Origin: Flavobacteriales bacterium
GTDB lineage: Bacteria > Bacteroidota > Bacteroidia > CAIKAF01
Reading direction: 5' to 3'
DNA: 61,767 nt
NCBI GenBank assembly: GCA_025055635.1
Contig: JANWWQ010000001.1
Coordinates: 1 to 61,767, forward strand
Shown: one piece after another, positions 8,475 to 17,455 of the stretch
Layout: each line of letters begins with the position of its first letter
Numbering within the stretch: position 1 is the first letter of the stretch
Notes under the pieces: model-generated
Database searches by the model: none
What the model saw: the letters and a program-made list of their open reading frames with translations, nothing else
Told to the model about the DNA's origin: nothing
Translations under genes and position numbers: made by a program

Positions 8475-9749
8475 TTATTGATAATTGTGCTTATTTTTTT
8501 GATAAAACAACTTTTCAAACTCTAAGGCTAGTTTTCTTGAATCATAAGGGCCCAGATGAGGAGGACGGCTTAAGAGCCGGCCTTCGCAGAAACTATGGTA
8601 GGCTTCCTCAAGGACCTGCCGGGCTATATCCGGACGACCAAAAGGAATATACCAACCGGCTTTTAATTCCTGTATTAAATGGCATAGGTCGCCCTCCATA
8701 GGGCCGAAGGCGATGATAGGTCGGCCGCTTGCTAAATATTCAAACACTTTGCCGGTGAGGATGCCCTGGCTGGTATCGGTCCGATTGGCCACGACGAGCA
8801 GAAGGGCTGCCTGGCGCTGGCGCTGGAGCGCTTCGGCGTGGGGCACGGGAGGCAAGACGTGCACTTTCCCCTGAAGACCATAGGCCTGAATGGATTGTCT
8901 AATAGAAGTATCCACCTGCCCCACTAAATGAACAGTGAATGGAAATTGCAGGCGCTGGAGGGCTTCCCACAGTTCGGGGACATTGCGCTCCGCGGGTAGG
9001 GTACCCGTGTGCAGGATAGAAAACTCCGAAGGATTTGATTTTGGCTGTGCGGGGGGTAGGAGAGTTGGATCAAAACCGTTGGGTACCACTACTACCGGAC
9101 AAGTTGTCTTAGCCTTTAGCAGGCGCTGAAGGCCAGGGCTCACAGTAGTGACCACATCTGCCCCCTGGAGCACGCTACGTTCCAGACGTGCATGGATCCA
9201 GCGCGCCCAGGATGTGAGCCGCAAGTGGTGAAGGTAATCCACTTCCATCCAGGGGTCTCGGAAGTCTGCTATCCAGAAAATTTCTGGAAGCCTTCTTTTG
9301 ACCTGTAAACCCGCCAGGTGAACGCTATGAGGCGGTCCCGTGGTGATGAGCATCAGGGGTGAGGAGCCCTTTAATTCTCGGTGGACGTGGCGCACCAATG
9401 GTTTCACCCAAAACACCCGGGCGTCAGGTATGAAAAAATTGCCGCGTATCCAAGCCATCACAGCGTGTCTAAAGCCGGTGCCCTTCTCCCCGGCAAAAGC
9501 CACACCCGGCTTATTGGAAATGAATTGAGCCGGCTCGACGATGGGGACCTTGTGCACCTTCACAGCATCCGGGACAAGCTTGCATAAAGTAGGGTCGGTT
9601 TCAATATATGCGGCTCGTTCAGGAACGAAGACCGTAAGGGGCCAACGCTCGTGTGGCCAATGTCGACTAAACCGCAACCACCGATGAACACCGGGACCTG
9701 AGGCCGGAGGCCAATAATAAGTAATCAGGACGGCGCGGCCCACGTTCAT
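8475..9749 (-). CDS. Glycosyltransferase, GT-B fold, family 4 type
   Basis: 424 residues. The N-terminal half has ITYYWPPASGPGVHRWLRF and the WIADFRDPW segment typical of Bacteroidota GT4-like enzymes; the C-terminal half has VVPNGFDP, then LHTGTLPAERN, and the donor-binding region around GILTGKVFEYLASGRPIIAFG with the family Glu. It should move a sugar from a nucleotide-sugar donor to an acceptor on the cytoplasmic side; donor and acceptor are unknown. Its ATG overlaps the stop of the YfhO-like gene by four bases (ATGA), so the two are translationally coupled and probably act on the same glycoconjugate. It ends in AT-rich DNA with a less typical, Lys/Asn-rich tail. Confidence 0.85.
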   Translation of the reverse strand: MNVGRAVLITYYWPPASGPGVHRWLRFSRHWPHERWPLTVFVPERAAYIETDPTLCKLVPDAVKVHKVPIVEPAQFISNKPGVAFAGEKGTGFRHAVMAWIRGNFFIPDARVFWVKPLVRHVHRELKGSSPLMLITTGPPHSVHLAGLQVKRRLPEIFWIADFRDPWMEVDYLHHLRLTSWARWIHARLERSVLQGADVVTTVSPGLQRLLKAKTTCPVVVVPNGFDPTLLPPAQPKSNPSEFSILHTGTLPAERNVPELWEALQRLQFPFTVHLVGQVDTSIRQSIQAYGLQGKVHVLPPVPHAEALQRQRQAALLLVVANRTDTSQGILTGKVFEYLASGRPIIAFGPMEGDLCHLIQELKAGWYIPFGRPDIARQVLEEAYHSFCEGRLLSRPPHLGPYDSRKLALEFEKLFYQKNKHNYQ

Positions 9750-12472
9750 CGTGCCGTCCTGCTGCGCCGGTGCTTTAGTTTTTGGAGAATGGGCATTCCC
9801 AATCCAGCTAAAACCAGGACACTCAAGACATAAGAAAAAGCGGTGGACACCTTCAAGCGTTCAGGGAGTTGAGAACGAAACTCAAATACAACTCGATGGG
9901 CCCCTGGTTCTAGATGAAGACCCCTCAATATGTAGTTTGCTCGCAGGATTGGCACCTCTTTTCCATCAACAAAGGCATGCCATTCCCGAGGATAATATAT
10001 TTCGGAAAACACGGCGCAACCTCCGTACGTGCTAAACACTTCGTATTCCAATCGTTCAGGATGGTAGGATACAAGGCGGATACGGGCCGATGAATCCGAA
10101 GGTCCCTCCATTAGGATATTAAATTGTTTTACTGTTTCAGCCGGCAAGACGGCTGTTGTACGCACATTGGCCTCCTTTGTGCCTTTCAGCTCTTCATCCG
10201 CATCGGTGGCTGCCCGAACTCTGGACACAAACCAGGCATTGCCCATCGCATGACGGTTGGGAATAGGAGGCGCCTCAGGACTGTATATCAAGTACTTTAC
10301 ATTGAGCATATTGAGCGCCTTGGAAGCGGCGAGGGCACTATCCACCTGGGCAAGGGAGGGTTTTTTTGTAAGCACATTTTCCAGCGCATCTAATTCAGTC
10401 CTTAACATGTTTTCTATTACATCCTGATAACGGCGCAGCTTGGCCCCATGGTAACCGCCAATAGATTTGTGGCGATAGGAAGTGGTGGCATCATTAAATG
10501 TACTCACAGCCATGTTAGCCACCCGATAATAGGTACTACTGTCTCTTAAGATTACCTCATCAGCTTTTGTTAAAGGGATGGCTTCCTTTTCGTACTTTTT
10601 CTTATCTACCCAATTTTCCTTGGGGAGGTAACGAAAATTAATCGGTACCATATCCAAGCTTACCACCCCAATAAGAAGCAGCGCAGATACTGCGGGCCTG
10701 AGCTTGAATTGGGCCATGCTCCATACCACCCCTCCTGTTAGCAACACAAACAAGAAGCTCCGCCAGGCATCGCGCTTTAACAGCACACTTCGGGCAGAAC
10801 CAAGGTGGTCCAGAAAATCTCGGATCTGGGCGGCACCGAGCCCGAACGATTGAAGTTGACTACTTAACTGCTCCTCCTCGCCATTGGCATAGAATGAGGT
10901 GAAAAGCTGAGGAATCAGGGCAAAAGCCATGGTGAATGCGCCCAGGAGGGAGGCCGTTACCAGGAATACCTGCAGATAATTCCAGCGAAGCGGGATGCCG
11001 GCTAAGTGGGCCTCATCCTTAAACTTCTCAGGCTGTAATACAAAGGGAGCTAGGCCCAGAAAAGCCATGGTTGGAAGGATAAATTCGGCCACTACCAGGA
11101 TGGAAGCCACTGCGCGAAACTTGTTGTAAGCCGGGAAATAGTCCAGGAACCAGTCTGTGAGGGGAAAGGAAGGTCCCCACTTTAAGGGGCCAAATAGGGT
11201 AAGCGCCAGCAGAAGAGCCGTTACCAATAGATTGCTTCGCAGTAAGGTTATCTTCTGGCTGTCGGAGAGGGATTTTTGCCCTTTTACGTAAAGCGAGAAA
11301 CCCATTTGGAAAAAGGCCAGAACTATTACACCGATAGGAAGCGTTGTAAAATTTTTACCCCACGACAGGGCTATTGTGAGCACTAGAACGAACAGAAGGG
11401 GCCATTTATACGATTCACGAAAAACCCATAAAGAAAATAAGAACAGCAAAATCACGGATGCCCCCGCATATACTGGACCGGCCGTGAAGGGTTGATCACC
11501 CCAGTAAGCGTTCAGGGATCCCACACTGTCGCGCAGAGTGGCCGGAACGTGGCGCAAAGCTTCTTTGTAGGCGGAAAGGGGAGTAGACTCGCCCCCCTTG
11601 AAGTTGGGAATGAGCAGTGTGAGAGTTTCATCAATTCCGTAAGACCACTGGGTCACGTAGTCCCGGTCCAGGCCAGAAGTTTTATTTTCCGTGTGGGATT
11701 TTAGTTCCGATCCGCCTCTAATGGTGTAGCGTCCATATTCGGAAGTGGTTTTTAAATAAGCGTAATGAGCCCCAGCCCCTAAACAGGCGCCAGCCAGAAG
11801 AAGCAAAGAGGCAAGTAGGAAGCGATTGAAAGACTTTTCTCTCAAGGTTCTGATGGCTTCGCCCACCACAACGGCCACCAACACGAAGCCGAAATAATAA
11901 ATCATCTGAGGGTGGTTGGCCTTAAGCTCCAGAGCAAAAAACAACGCGAACAAGGCCGCGCCAGTCCATAGTTTTCCTCTGTAGCAAAGCAGGAGCCCCG
12001 CAAAGAGAGGAGGCAGATAAGCCATGGCATGGGCTTTGGCATTGTGTCCGGCCCCGATGACGATGATAAAATAGGTGGAAAATCCATAAGCAACAGCGCC
12101 AGCAACGGCCAAAAATGGTTCTACCCCCAACGCCAGCAACATGATGAAAAACCCTAATAACAAAAGGAAAACCAAGGCCGCAGGGTGAGGAAGGATAATC
12201 CGTAGCAGATAATTCAGCGCATGGATAGGTCCATCGTTGTATTCGGTGGACACCATGTAGGCCGGCATTCCGCTAAACATACTGTTGGTCCAGTAAATGG
12301 TTTCTCCCTTCTCCTTGTAATCGGCAATTTCCTTGCTCATCCCTTTGTGTTGAAGGATATCGTACTGCCGGAGCGTCTTGCCCTGAAAGGCGGGCATGGT
12401 GAAGTAGCTGCATATGCCCAGCAGTAGGAGAATGGCGGCGAGGGGCTTGAGGAGGCTATGAGGTATGGCCAC
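9746..12472 (-). CDS. YfhO-like polytopic membrane protein
   Basis: 908 residues, GTG start at 12470-12472. It begins with a membrane segment (LLKPLAAILLLLGICSYFTM), then a large loop with TIYWTNSMFSGMPAYM, then about a dozen hydrophobic helices up to residue ~610, and a soluble C-terminal domain (~620-870) that ends with another helix before the basic tail LKHRRSRTAR. This matches the YfhO family of large GT-C-like membrane proteins; the Bacillus protein is linked to lipoteichoic acid glycosylation, but Bacteroidota members have no set role. Coupled by a four-base overlap with the downstream glycosyltransferase, which suggests lipid-linked sugar transfer across the membrane (inference). Confidence 0.8.
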   Translation of the reverse strand: MAIPHSLLKPLAAILLLLGICSYFTMPAFQGKTLRQYDILQHKGMSKEIADYKEKGETIYWTNSMFSGMPAYMVSTEYNDGPIHALNYLLRIILPHPAALVFLLLLGFFIMLLALGVEPFLAVAGAVAYGFSTYFIIVIGAGHNAKAHAMAYLPPLFAGLLLCYRGKLWTGAALFALFFALELKANHPQMIYYFGFVLVAVVVGEAIRTLREKSFNRFLLASLLLLAGACLGAGAHYAYLKTTSEYGRYTIRGGSELKSHTENKTSGLDRDYVTQWSYGIDETLTLLIPNFKGGESTPLSAYKEALRHVPATLRDSVGSLNAYWGDQPFTAGPVYAGASVILLFLFSLWVFRESYKWPLLFVLVLTIALSWGKNFTTLPIGVIVLAFFQMGFSLYVKGQKSLSDSQKITLLRSNLLVTALLLALTLFGPLKWGPSFPLTDWFLDYFPAYNKFRAVASILVVAEFILPTMAFLGLAPFVLQPEKFKDEAHLAGIPLRWNYLQVFLVTASLLGAFTMAFALIPQLFTSFYANGEEEQLSSQLQSFGLGAAQIRDFLDHLGSARSVLLKRDAWRSFLFVLLTGGVVWSMAQFKLRPAVSALLLIGVVSLDMVPINFRYLPKENWVDKKKYEKEAIPLTKADEVILRDSSTYYRVANMAVSTFNDATTSYRHKSIGGYHGAKLRRYQDVIENMLRTELDALENVLTKKPSLAQVDSALAASKALNMLNVKYLIYSPEAPPIPNRHAMGNAWFVSRVRAATDADEELKGTKEANVRTTAVLPAETVKQFNILMEGPSDSSARIRLVSYHPERLEYEVFSTYGGCAVFSEIYYPREWHAFVDGKEVPILRANYILRGLHLEPGAHRVVFEFRSQLPERLKVSTAFSYVLSVLVLAGLGMPILQKLKHRRSRTAR

Positions 12473-12561
12473 TGCTCAATTTTTGGCTAAAGTAGAAGGC
12501 AGGGGACTAAAAGAAAAGGCCCGCAAAATGGGCTTTTCACAATCTGGCTAAGAACAGACTG

Positions 12562-14796
12562 TTATTGAAATACCAACCTCCGTATGGCCCGCTCCCCGTC
12601 AGCCTGGACCTTTAGGATATAAAGACCGGAAACAAAACCGTCTTCCCTGTTGATTTGGATGGCATGGGCCCCGGGCAGAAGAGACTCCCTGGCATAGGAT
12701 TTAATCAACCGGCCACTCAAATCCAGCACATCTATTTTTAATTTTTGGATGGGTGTGATGTTGTCAATAATGAGCTGCGACTGATCGAGGGCAGGATTAG
12801 GTTGTAAGCTGAGGGCCAACCCCGGGACTTCCAGGATCGGTGCTGAAATATGCTGCGAACCCACTATTTCTATATCATCTAGGTACAGATTGTTTCCTAT
12901 AAAAAGACCCGCTGTGAACTCAAACATGAAGCGCACATCATTGCCTTTTGCAGCACTGGGAATTAAAATATCGGCCTGGTACCAGTCCACCTTTTCGGTA
13001 GGTGTATAAAACTGCGGATAAATACCGGCTGTGACCAGTTCTGATTTTGTTATGGTACGGATAGGTTGCCAGGTGGTGCCGCAATTTTTAGAATAGGAGA
13101 TACGAAGAGCGTCCATAAAGTTGCTGTTGGCTCCGGACGGAAGGCTCTGGTTCAGCGCATAAGCATAGCGGAATCGCAGGCGCAACTGTTCACCCGGATT
13201 GAGCTGAATGGCATTAAGATCATAGGAGGGACTTATCAAATAAGCTTTTTGCCCACGGACATTGTTGAAGAAGTTGCTCATACGCAGGGCACAGAACCCA
13301 CCGTACGAGGTGGCACATGTATGTTCCCAGCGGGCTGGTATACCTGCGGGCTCGGTGTAGGTGGTCCAGCGGCCCTGTTCAAAATCCTCCCCGTACTCAA
13401 AACCTTCCGAATAGCCCCAACTACGCACTTTGGTTTCCGGATAGCCCACCACCACCACCTCTTCCTTTGTGCGCACATCGCTGCCGTTGGCATTGGATAC
13501 GGTGAGCTTTACGGGGTAAATACCCGGTGCCGCGTACTTAATTCCCGTGGGATTTTGCTGGGTGCTTGTGGAGGGGGTACCACCTGGAAATTCCCATTGC
13601 CAGGAATTGGGAGTGCCATTAAATGAACCGTCCCGGAAAGAAACGGATTCTCCTACACACACAAATTTCTTCGTTGCCCAGAACTCGGCTTTTGGTGCTG
13701 GGCTACAGGAGGGTAAGCCATCAGCCACCCCCGTCTGCAAAAGATTGTCCTCTTGCCATAGATTTCTGCGGAATGGGTAATAATCCAGGGCAGCCCGCAT
13801 GCGGTCTGCCTGGCCTTTGGTGAACATGTTCGGACAGTTGTAGTTGCTCACATAGTTCATAATATTTTGATAATTCTCACCCACTTTAATCCGCATGTGG
13901 ATTTTGTATTTGTATAGGGCCGAATCGCCACCAGCCAGCACCCAACTGGTATCATAGCACGTGGCTTCTACGACGTCCGTATCGCAGGGATTGGGTAAAC
14001 TGAACATCACATCTTTCTGGATGGGGGTATCGTCCACCTGGTCATCACCGCATTCCTCGTCCCCCCAGGTGTGTATTAAGTTGAGGTGGTGGCCAATTTC
14101 ATGGGCTACTACGGCCTGTGTTAAAGCAGCACCAGCAGCCACCGTGCATCCGTCATCCAGTGAGGAGCCTGTACCAGGAAAATTACAGAAGCCCAGAATG
14201 ATGCCTTGTCCCTGATTCTCAAAAGGGGACTCTATGTTATTGACAATCCAAATATTCAAATATTTAGAGCGGTCCCAATAACTGAAGCGTTTATAGTTAA
14301 CATCGCTGTAAACATCCGAAGTTTTAGTGGGGGCATATACTCTGCGAATCCCATCGGTGCAATTTCCCTGGGGGTCTTTGCGCGCCAGACGAAATTGAAT
14401 TTTGGGGTCTACAGCAATTGTGTCAAATCTTTTGGGTAGGGTATTAATATTATCGGCTTGCTTGGAGAACACCTCATTAAGGGTTTGAACTATTTGTTGA
14501 ATCTGGGCATTGGAAAGATTTTCGTTTTGGCCCACGGGACTCCCTTGATGAACGATATGAAATACCACGGGTATGATGCGCAGGTCATAACTTTTTTCTT
14601 CGGCATTTTCCGCCAGTTTCCGCACGTAGGCATTAAATTTTTGGAAGTCTTCAGCAAAAGCCGGATCTGTGAGGTATTCATGAATGTTCACCGCACATCC
14701 CGGATGGGGTTTGTGGCTCTGAGCCTGGGTGGGGGTCAAATTCCCCACAAGTTCCAGAACAACTGCTATAATAGGTAATCCCAATAACTTTTTCAT
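12562..14796 (-). CDS. Secreted M43-family zinc metalloprotease with PKD domain and T9SS sorting domain
   Basis: 744 residues. A signal peptide (about 1-25, ending near TQAQS) leads to a pro-region and an M43 (pappalysin/cytophagalysin) catalytic domain. The zinc site is HEIGHHLNLIH at 232-242, giving ligands His232, His236 and His242 with catalytic Glu233. The usual following Met-turn region (NIMNYVSNYNCPNMFTKGQ) is present. A PKD domain follows at about 375-455 (WQWEFPGGTPS), then a beta-sandwich with GNNLYLDDIEIVGS. The C-terminal ~75 residues are a type A sorting domain (LALSLQPNPALDQSQL, VLDLSGRLIKSY, SGLYILKV). It is expected outside the cell or on its surface. Single gene with its own promoter at 14822-14849. 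Confidence 0.92.
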   Translation of the reverse strand: MKKLLGLPIIAVVLELVGNLTPTQAQSHKPHPGCAVNIHEYLTDPAFAEDFQKFNAYVRKLAENAEEKSYDLRIIPVVFHIVHQGSPVGQNENLSNAQIQQIVQTLNEVFSKQADNINTLPKRFDTIAVDPKIQFRLARKDPQGNCTDGIRRVYAPTKTSDVYSDVNYKRFSYWDRSKYLNIWIVNNIESPFENQGQGIILGFCNFPGTGSSLDDGCTVAAGAALTQAVVAHEIGHHLNLIHTWGDEECGDDQVDDTPIQKDVMFSLPNPCDTDVVEATCYDTSWVLAGGDSALYKYKIHMRIKVGENYQNIMNYVSNYNCPNMFTKGQADRMRAALDYYPFRRNLWQEDNLLQTGVADGLPSCSPAPKAEFWATKKFVCVGESVSFRDGSFNGTPNSWQWEFPGGTPSTSTQQNPTGIKYAAPGIYPVKLTVSNANGSDVRTKEEVVVVGYPETKVRSWGYSEGFEYGEDFEQGRWTTYTEPAGIPARWEHTCATSYGGFCALRMSNFFNNVRGQKAYLISPSYDLNAIQLNPGEQLRLRFRYAYALNQSLPSGANSNFMDALRISYSKNCGTTWQPIRTITKSELVTAGIYPQFYTPTEKVDWYQADILIPSAAKGNDVRFMFEFTAGLFIGNNLYLDDIEIVGSQHISAPILEVPGLALSLQPNPALDQSQLIIDNITPIQKLKIDVLDLSGRLIKSYARESLLPGAHAIQINREDGFVSGLYILKVQADGERAIRRLVFQ

Positions 14797-14821
14797 ATAT
14801 TTTTTAGGTTGTAAAGGTAGG

Positions 14822-14849
14822 CAAAAGTATGAGATTCTCTCAAGGACAA
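14822..14849 (-). promoter_or_regulatory. Predicted promoter of the M43 protease gene
   Basis: On the minus strand, TTG (14847-14849, within TTTTG) is followed after 17 bp by TACTTTTG (14822-14829), which fits the Bacteroidota -33/-7 promoter (TTG, 17-23 bp, TAnnTTTG). The -7 box ends 25 bp before the ATG. One of the best complete promoters in the window. Confidence 0.65.
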
Positions 14850-14903
14850 AATTTTTCCTCTGGGGACATTTGAATGACTTAAAATAGGATTTTTGTGGAT
14901 GAA

Positions 14904-15920
14904 ATGAAGAGGGTACGGATTGGAATCAATGGCTTTGGACGCATAGGGCGCTGTGTATTCCGGCAGGCCCTGCTTAGGCCTCAGGTTCAGGTGGTGGCTG
15001 TGAACGACCAGGCTCCACTCGCCACGCTGGTCCATCTTTTAAATTTTGACTCGGTGTTTGGAAGGCTGGAGCCACGTGCCGAATTAAGCGGAAACAACAG
15101 CTTCCGTGTAGGTGAGCAGGAGCCCGTCACTGTTTTCTCCGCTACGCATCCCTCCCAGATTCCATGGGATTCTGTGGGGGTGGACTTCGTGATTGAATGC
15201 ACGGGCCATTTCAGGTCGGCTGAAAAAGCCCGACCCCACCTTGAGAGAGGTGCCCACCGGGTGATCATCTCCGCCCCGACCGAGGATGATGAGACGCCCA
15301 CCGTTTGCATGGGCATTAATCACACCATCATCAGCCCTTCTGACCTTATTGTGTCCAACGCCTCCTGTACGACCAATTCGGCAGCTCCCTTACTGGATGT
15401 GCTGCACCGTCATTTCGGATTGGAAAAGGCCTTCGTGACTACGGTGCATGCCTACACCTCTGATCAAAGGTTGCAGGATGCGCCGCACAGCGATCTGCGC
15501 CGGGCTCGGGCAGCCGCTGTATCCATTGTGCCCACTACCACAGGAGCTGCCAAAGCGCTTTATAAAATATTTCCTCATCTTAAGGGCCGCCTAGGTGGCG
15601 CAGGCGTACGGGTTCCGGTTGTCAATGGTTCCCTCACCGATCTGACGGCTATTGTATCCCAGCCTGTCACCGCCTCGCAAGTCAATGAAATATTTAAAGA
15701 AGAGTCCCAAAAGAGCCTCAAGGGCATTCTGCAGTACAGCGAAGACCCCCTAGTTTCGGCTGATATTCTTGGCAATCCGCACTCCTGTATTTATGATGCA
15801 GGGCTCACTACTGTGCTGGATAATATGGTCAAAGTGGTGGGTTGGTATGATAATGAATATGGGTATTCGGCGCGGCTTCTGGATTTGGCCGAGTACCTTG
15901 CGGGGTTAACGGCCATGTGA
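14904..15920 (+). CDS. gap: Glyceraldehyde-3-phosphate dehydrogenase
   Basis: 338 residues from the ATG at 14904. It oxidises glyceraldehyde-3-phosphate to 1,3-bisphosphoglycerate in glycolysis or the reverse. The NAD-binding RIGINGFGRIGR is at the N-terminus, the catalytic Cys155 sits in SNASCTTNSAAP, and the active-site His is in VTTVHAYTSDQ. The C-terminal WYDNEYGYSARLLDL is conserved. A GTG three codons upstream (14895) is in frame, but a near-consensus -7 box (GATTTTTG, 14888-14895) ends on it, with TTTG 15 bp further up, so the ATG is preferred. It is followed by a DUF5522 gene 9 bp downstream and by aroC, so the three may be cotranscribed. Confidence 0.96.
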   Translation: MKRVRIGINGFGRIGRCVFRQALLRPQVQVVAVNDQAPLATLVHLLNFDSVFGRLEPRAELSGNNSFRVGEQEPVTVFSATHPSQIPWDSVGVDFVIECTGHFRSAEKARPHLERGAHRVIISAPTEDDETPTVCMGINHTIISPSDLIVSNASCTTNSAAPLLDVLHRHFGLEKAFVTTVHAYTSDQRLQDAPHSDLRRARAAAVSIVPTTTGAAKALYKIFPHLKGRLGGAGVRVPVVNGSLTDLTAIVSQPVTASQVNEIFKEESQKSLKGILQYSEDPLVSADILGNPHSCIYDAGLTTVLDNMVKVVGWYDNEYGYSARLLDLAEYLAGLTAM

Positions 15921-15929
15921 ATTACTATC

Positions 15930-16118
15930 ATGCCCCGTCAGGAACTTCAACCCGAAGACTATTACCTCAGTCCTGAAGGTTATATTATCTTTACTGAAGC
16001 CTACCATCTGAAACGGGGCTATTGTTGCCGGAGTGGCTGTCGCCACTGTCCCTATGGATTTAATAAAAAGACCGGGCGTCAGGAATTACCCAAAAAGCCC
16101 AAGCACTCCGGCCGATGA
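15930..16118 (+). CDS. DUF5522-type small cysteine-rich protein
   Basis: 62 residues. The core reads YYLSPEGYIIFTEAYHLKRG followed by YCCRSGCRHCPYGFNKKTG. The CC-x3-C-x2-C cluster with His and the preceding YI-FTE-YHL-RG match the DUF5522 family of small proteins, which often stand beside unrelated housekeeping genes. The four cysteines suggest metal or Fe-S binding (inference). The C-terminus is basic (LPKKPKHSGR). Its TGA overlaps the aroC ATG (ATGA), so aroC translation is coupled to it. No function is established. Confidence 0.85.
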   Translation: MPRQELQPEDYYLSPEGYIIFTEAYHLKRGYCCRSGCRHCPYGFNKKTGRQELPKKPKHSGR

Positions 16119-17230
16119 ATACCATGGGATACCTTCTGCGTCTCACCACATTTGGTGAGTCCCACGGTCCTGTGGTGGGCGGTGTGTTGGATGGTTTCCC
16201 TGCTGGTTTTAGGCCCGATCTAGCGCAGGTGCGGCTATGGAACGCCCGACGCAGGCCGGGCAGTACGCCTTTGGGCACCGAACGCCAAGAAAGCGATGAA
16301 CCCGAGTTTCTTTCTGGTTTGAGCCAGGGCCTCACCACCGGTGCCCCGATTGCCTTCGTCATTCGCAACAGAGATCAAAGGTCGCAAGATTATGACACGC
16401 TCAATCAAGTATTTCGCCCTTCTCATGCTGATTATACATACTGGGCCAAATATGGGCAGCCCCCCGCACCCGGTGGGGGGCGCGCTTCGGCCAGGGAAAC
16501 CGCCGTACGGGTAACTGCAGGTGCCCTAGCTTTGCAGTGGCTCCAGGCCCGCGGTGTGACTCTTGCCGCCTGGACAGAAAATATCGGTGGTGTTCATTAT
16601 CCGTGTCCTCCGGAGCCCCCTCCTGAGGATATGATTTACGCCTCTCCTACGCGGTGCCCCGATCCTGATATCTCAGCACGCATGGCCTCCCTTGTAGAGC
16701 AAGTTCGGGAACGAGGGGATAGCATCGGGGGAACGGTACGTTGCATGGTTACCGGACTACCGCCAGGGTTAGGTGAGCCTCTCTACGGAAAAATCACCGC
16801 TTTGATCGGGCAGGCGTTGTTTTCCTTGAATGCGGTGCGCGGTGTGGACTTTGGAGTGGGTTTTGACGGACTGTCCCGAACGGGTTCTGAATTGAACGAT
16901 GCCTTTATCCGTGAAGGGGATACCATCCGTACCCTTACTAACCACTCCGGCGGTGTCCAAGGCGGTATCACCAACGGTATGCCCCTGGTATTCCGGGTTT
17001 TGTTCAAGCCTGCCGCTACTATCGCACAATCCCAACAAACCGTGAATCTTAAAGGCGAACCTACCCACGTAGAAGGGCGAGGCAGGCACGACCCCTGCGT
17101 GGTGCCTCGGGCCGTTCCGGTCGTAGTAGCTCTCACTGCCCTGGTTCTCATGGATGCCTGGCTCTTGTATAGTGCCAGATATAAGGTTGATGAAAAGTTT
17201 AGAGAGCATTTTGAAAACAAAAAATTATAA
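16115..17230 (+). CDS. aroC: Chorismate synthase
   Basis: 371 residues. It makes chorismate from 5-enolpyruvylshikimate-3-phosphate using reduced FMN, the last shared step of aromatic biosynthesis. Family signatures are present in order: TFGESHGPVVGGVLDGFPAG near the N-terminus, GGRASARETAVRVTAGALA around 123-141, RGVDFGVGFDGLSRTGSELND, and NHSGGVQGGITNGMPLVFRV. Length and motifs are normal and no truncation is seen. The ATG at 16115 overlaps the DUF5522 stop by four bases. The gene ends at the edge of the AT-rich segment that holds the HARE-HTH gene. Confidence 0.96.
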   Translation: MNTMGYLLRLTTFGESHGPVVGGVLDGFPAGFRPDLAQVRLWNARRRPGSTPLGTERQESDEPEFLSGLSQGLTTGAPIAFVIRNRDQRSQDYDTLNQVFRPSHADYTYWAKYGQPPAPGGGRASARETAVRVTAGALALQWLQARGVTLAAWTENIGGVHYPCPPEPPPEDMIYASPTRCPDPDISARMASLVEQVRERGDSIGGTVRCMVTGLPPGLGEPLYGKITALIGQALFSLNAVRGVDFGVGFDGLSRTGSELNDAFIREGDTIRTLTNHSGGVQGGITNGMPLVFRVLFKPAATIAQSQQTVNLKGEPTHVEGRGRHDPCVVPRAVPVVVALTALVLMDAWLLYSARYKVDEKFREHFENKKL

Positions 17231-17408
17231 TTGAATTATTTTAGTGTTCCTACAGTTATAAAAATATGGTAGAAAGAATAATCTGTCCTAGGTCACGCTG
17301 CTAAATAACGGTGTGGTGAATAAGTAAGTAAGAATCGCGAGGGAAATTCCTTCTATTCTGATTAGTAAAAAGGTGATTAAATAATTAAAATATGTGACGC
17401 TAAAAATA

Positions 17409-17416
17409 TATCTTTG
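17409..17416 (+). promoter_or_regulatory. Predicted -7 promoter element of the HARE-HTH gene
   Basis: TATCTTTG matches TAnnTTTG exactly, 39 bp before the ATG at 17456. The rest of 17231-17455 is AT-rich and holds no gene that I can see. No clear -33 element. Confidence 0.5.
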
Positions 17417-17455
17417 AACACGCTTTTAGGCAAGCTTTTAAAATGAATTATTAAT

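Noticed and set aside
8372-8701. 109-codon plus-strand frame at the end of the glycosyltransferase gene
   Set aside because: It overlaps the 3' end of a well-supported gene on the other strand and crosses AT-rich spacer; no domain is seen.
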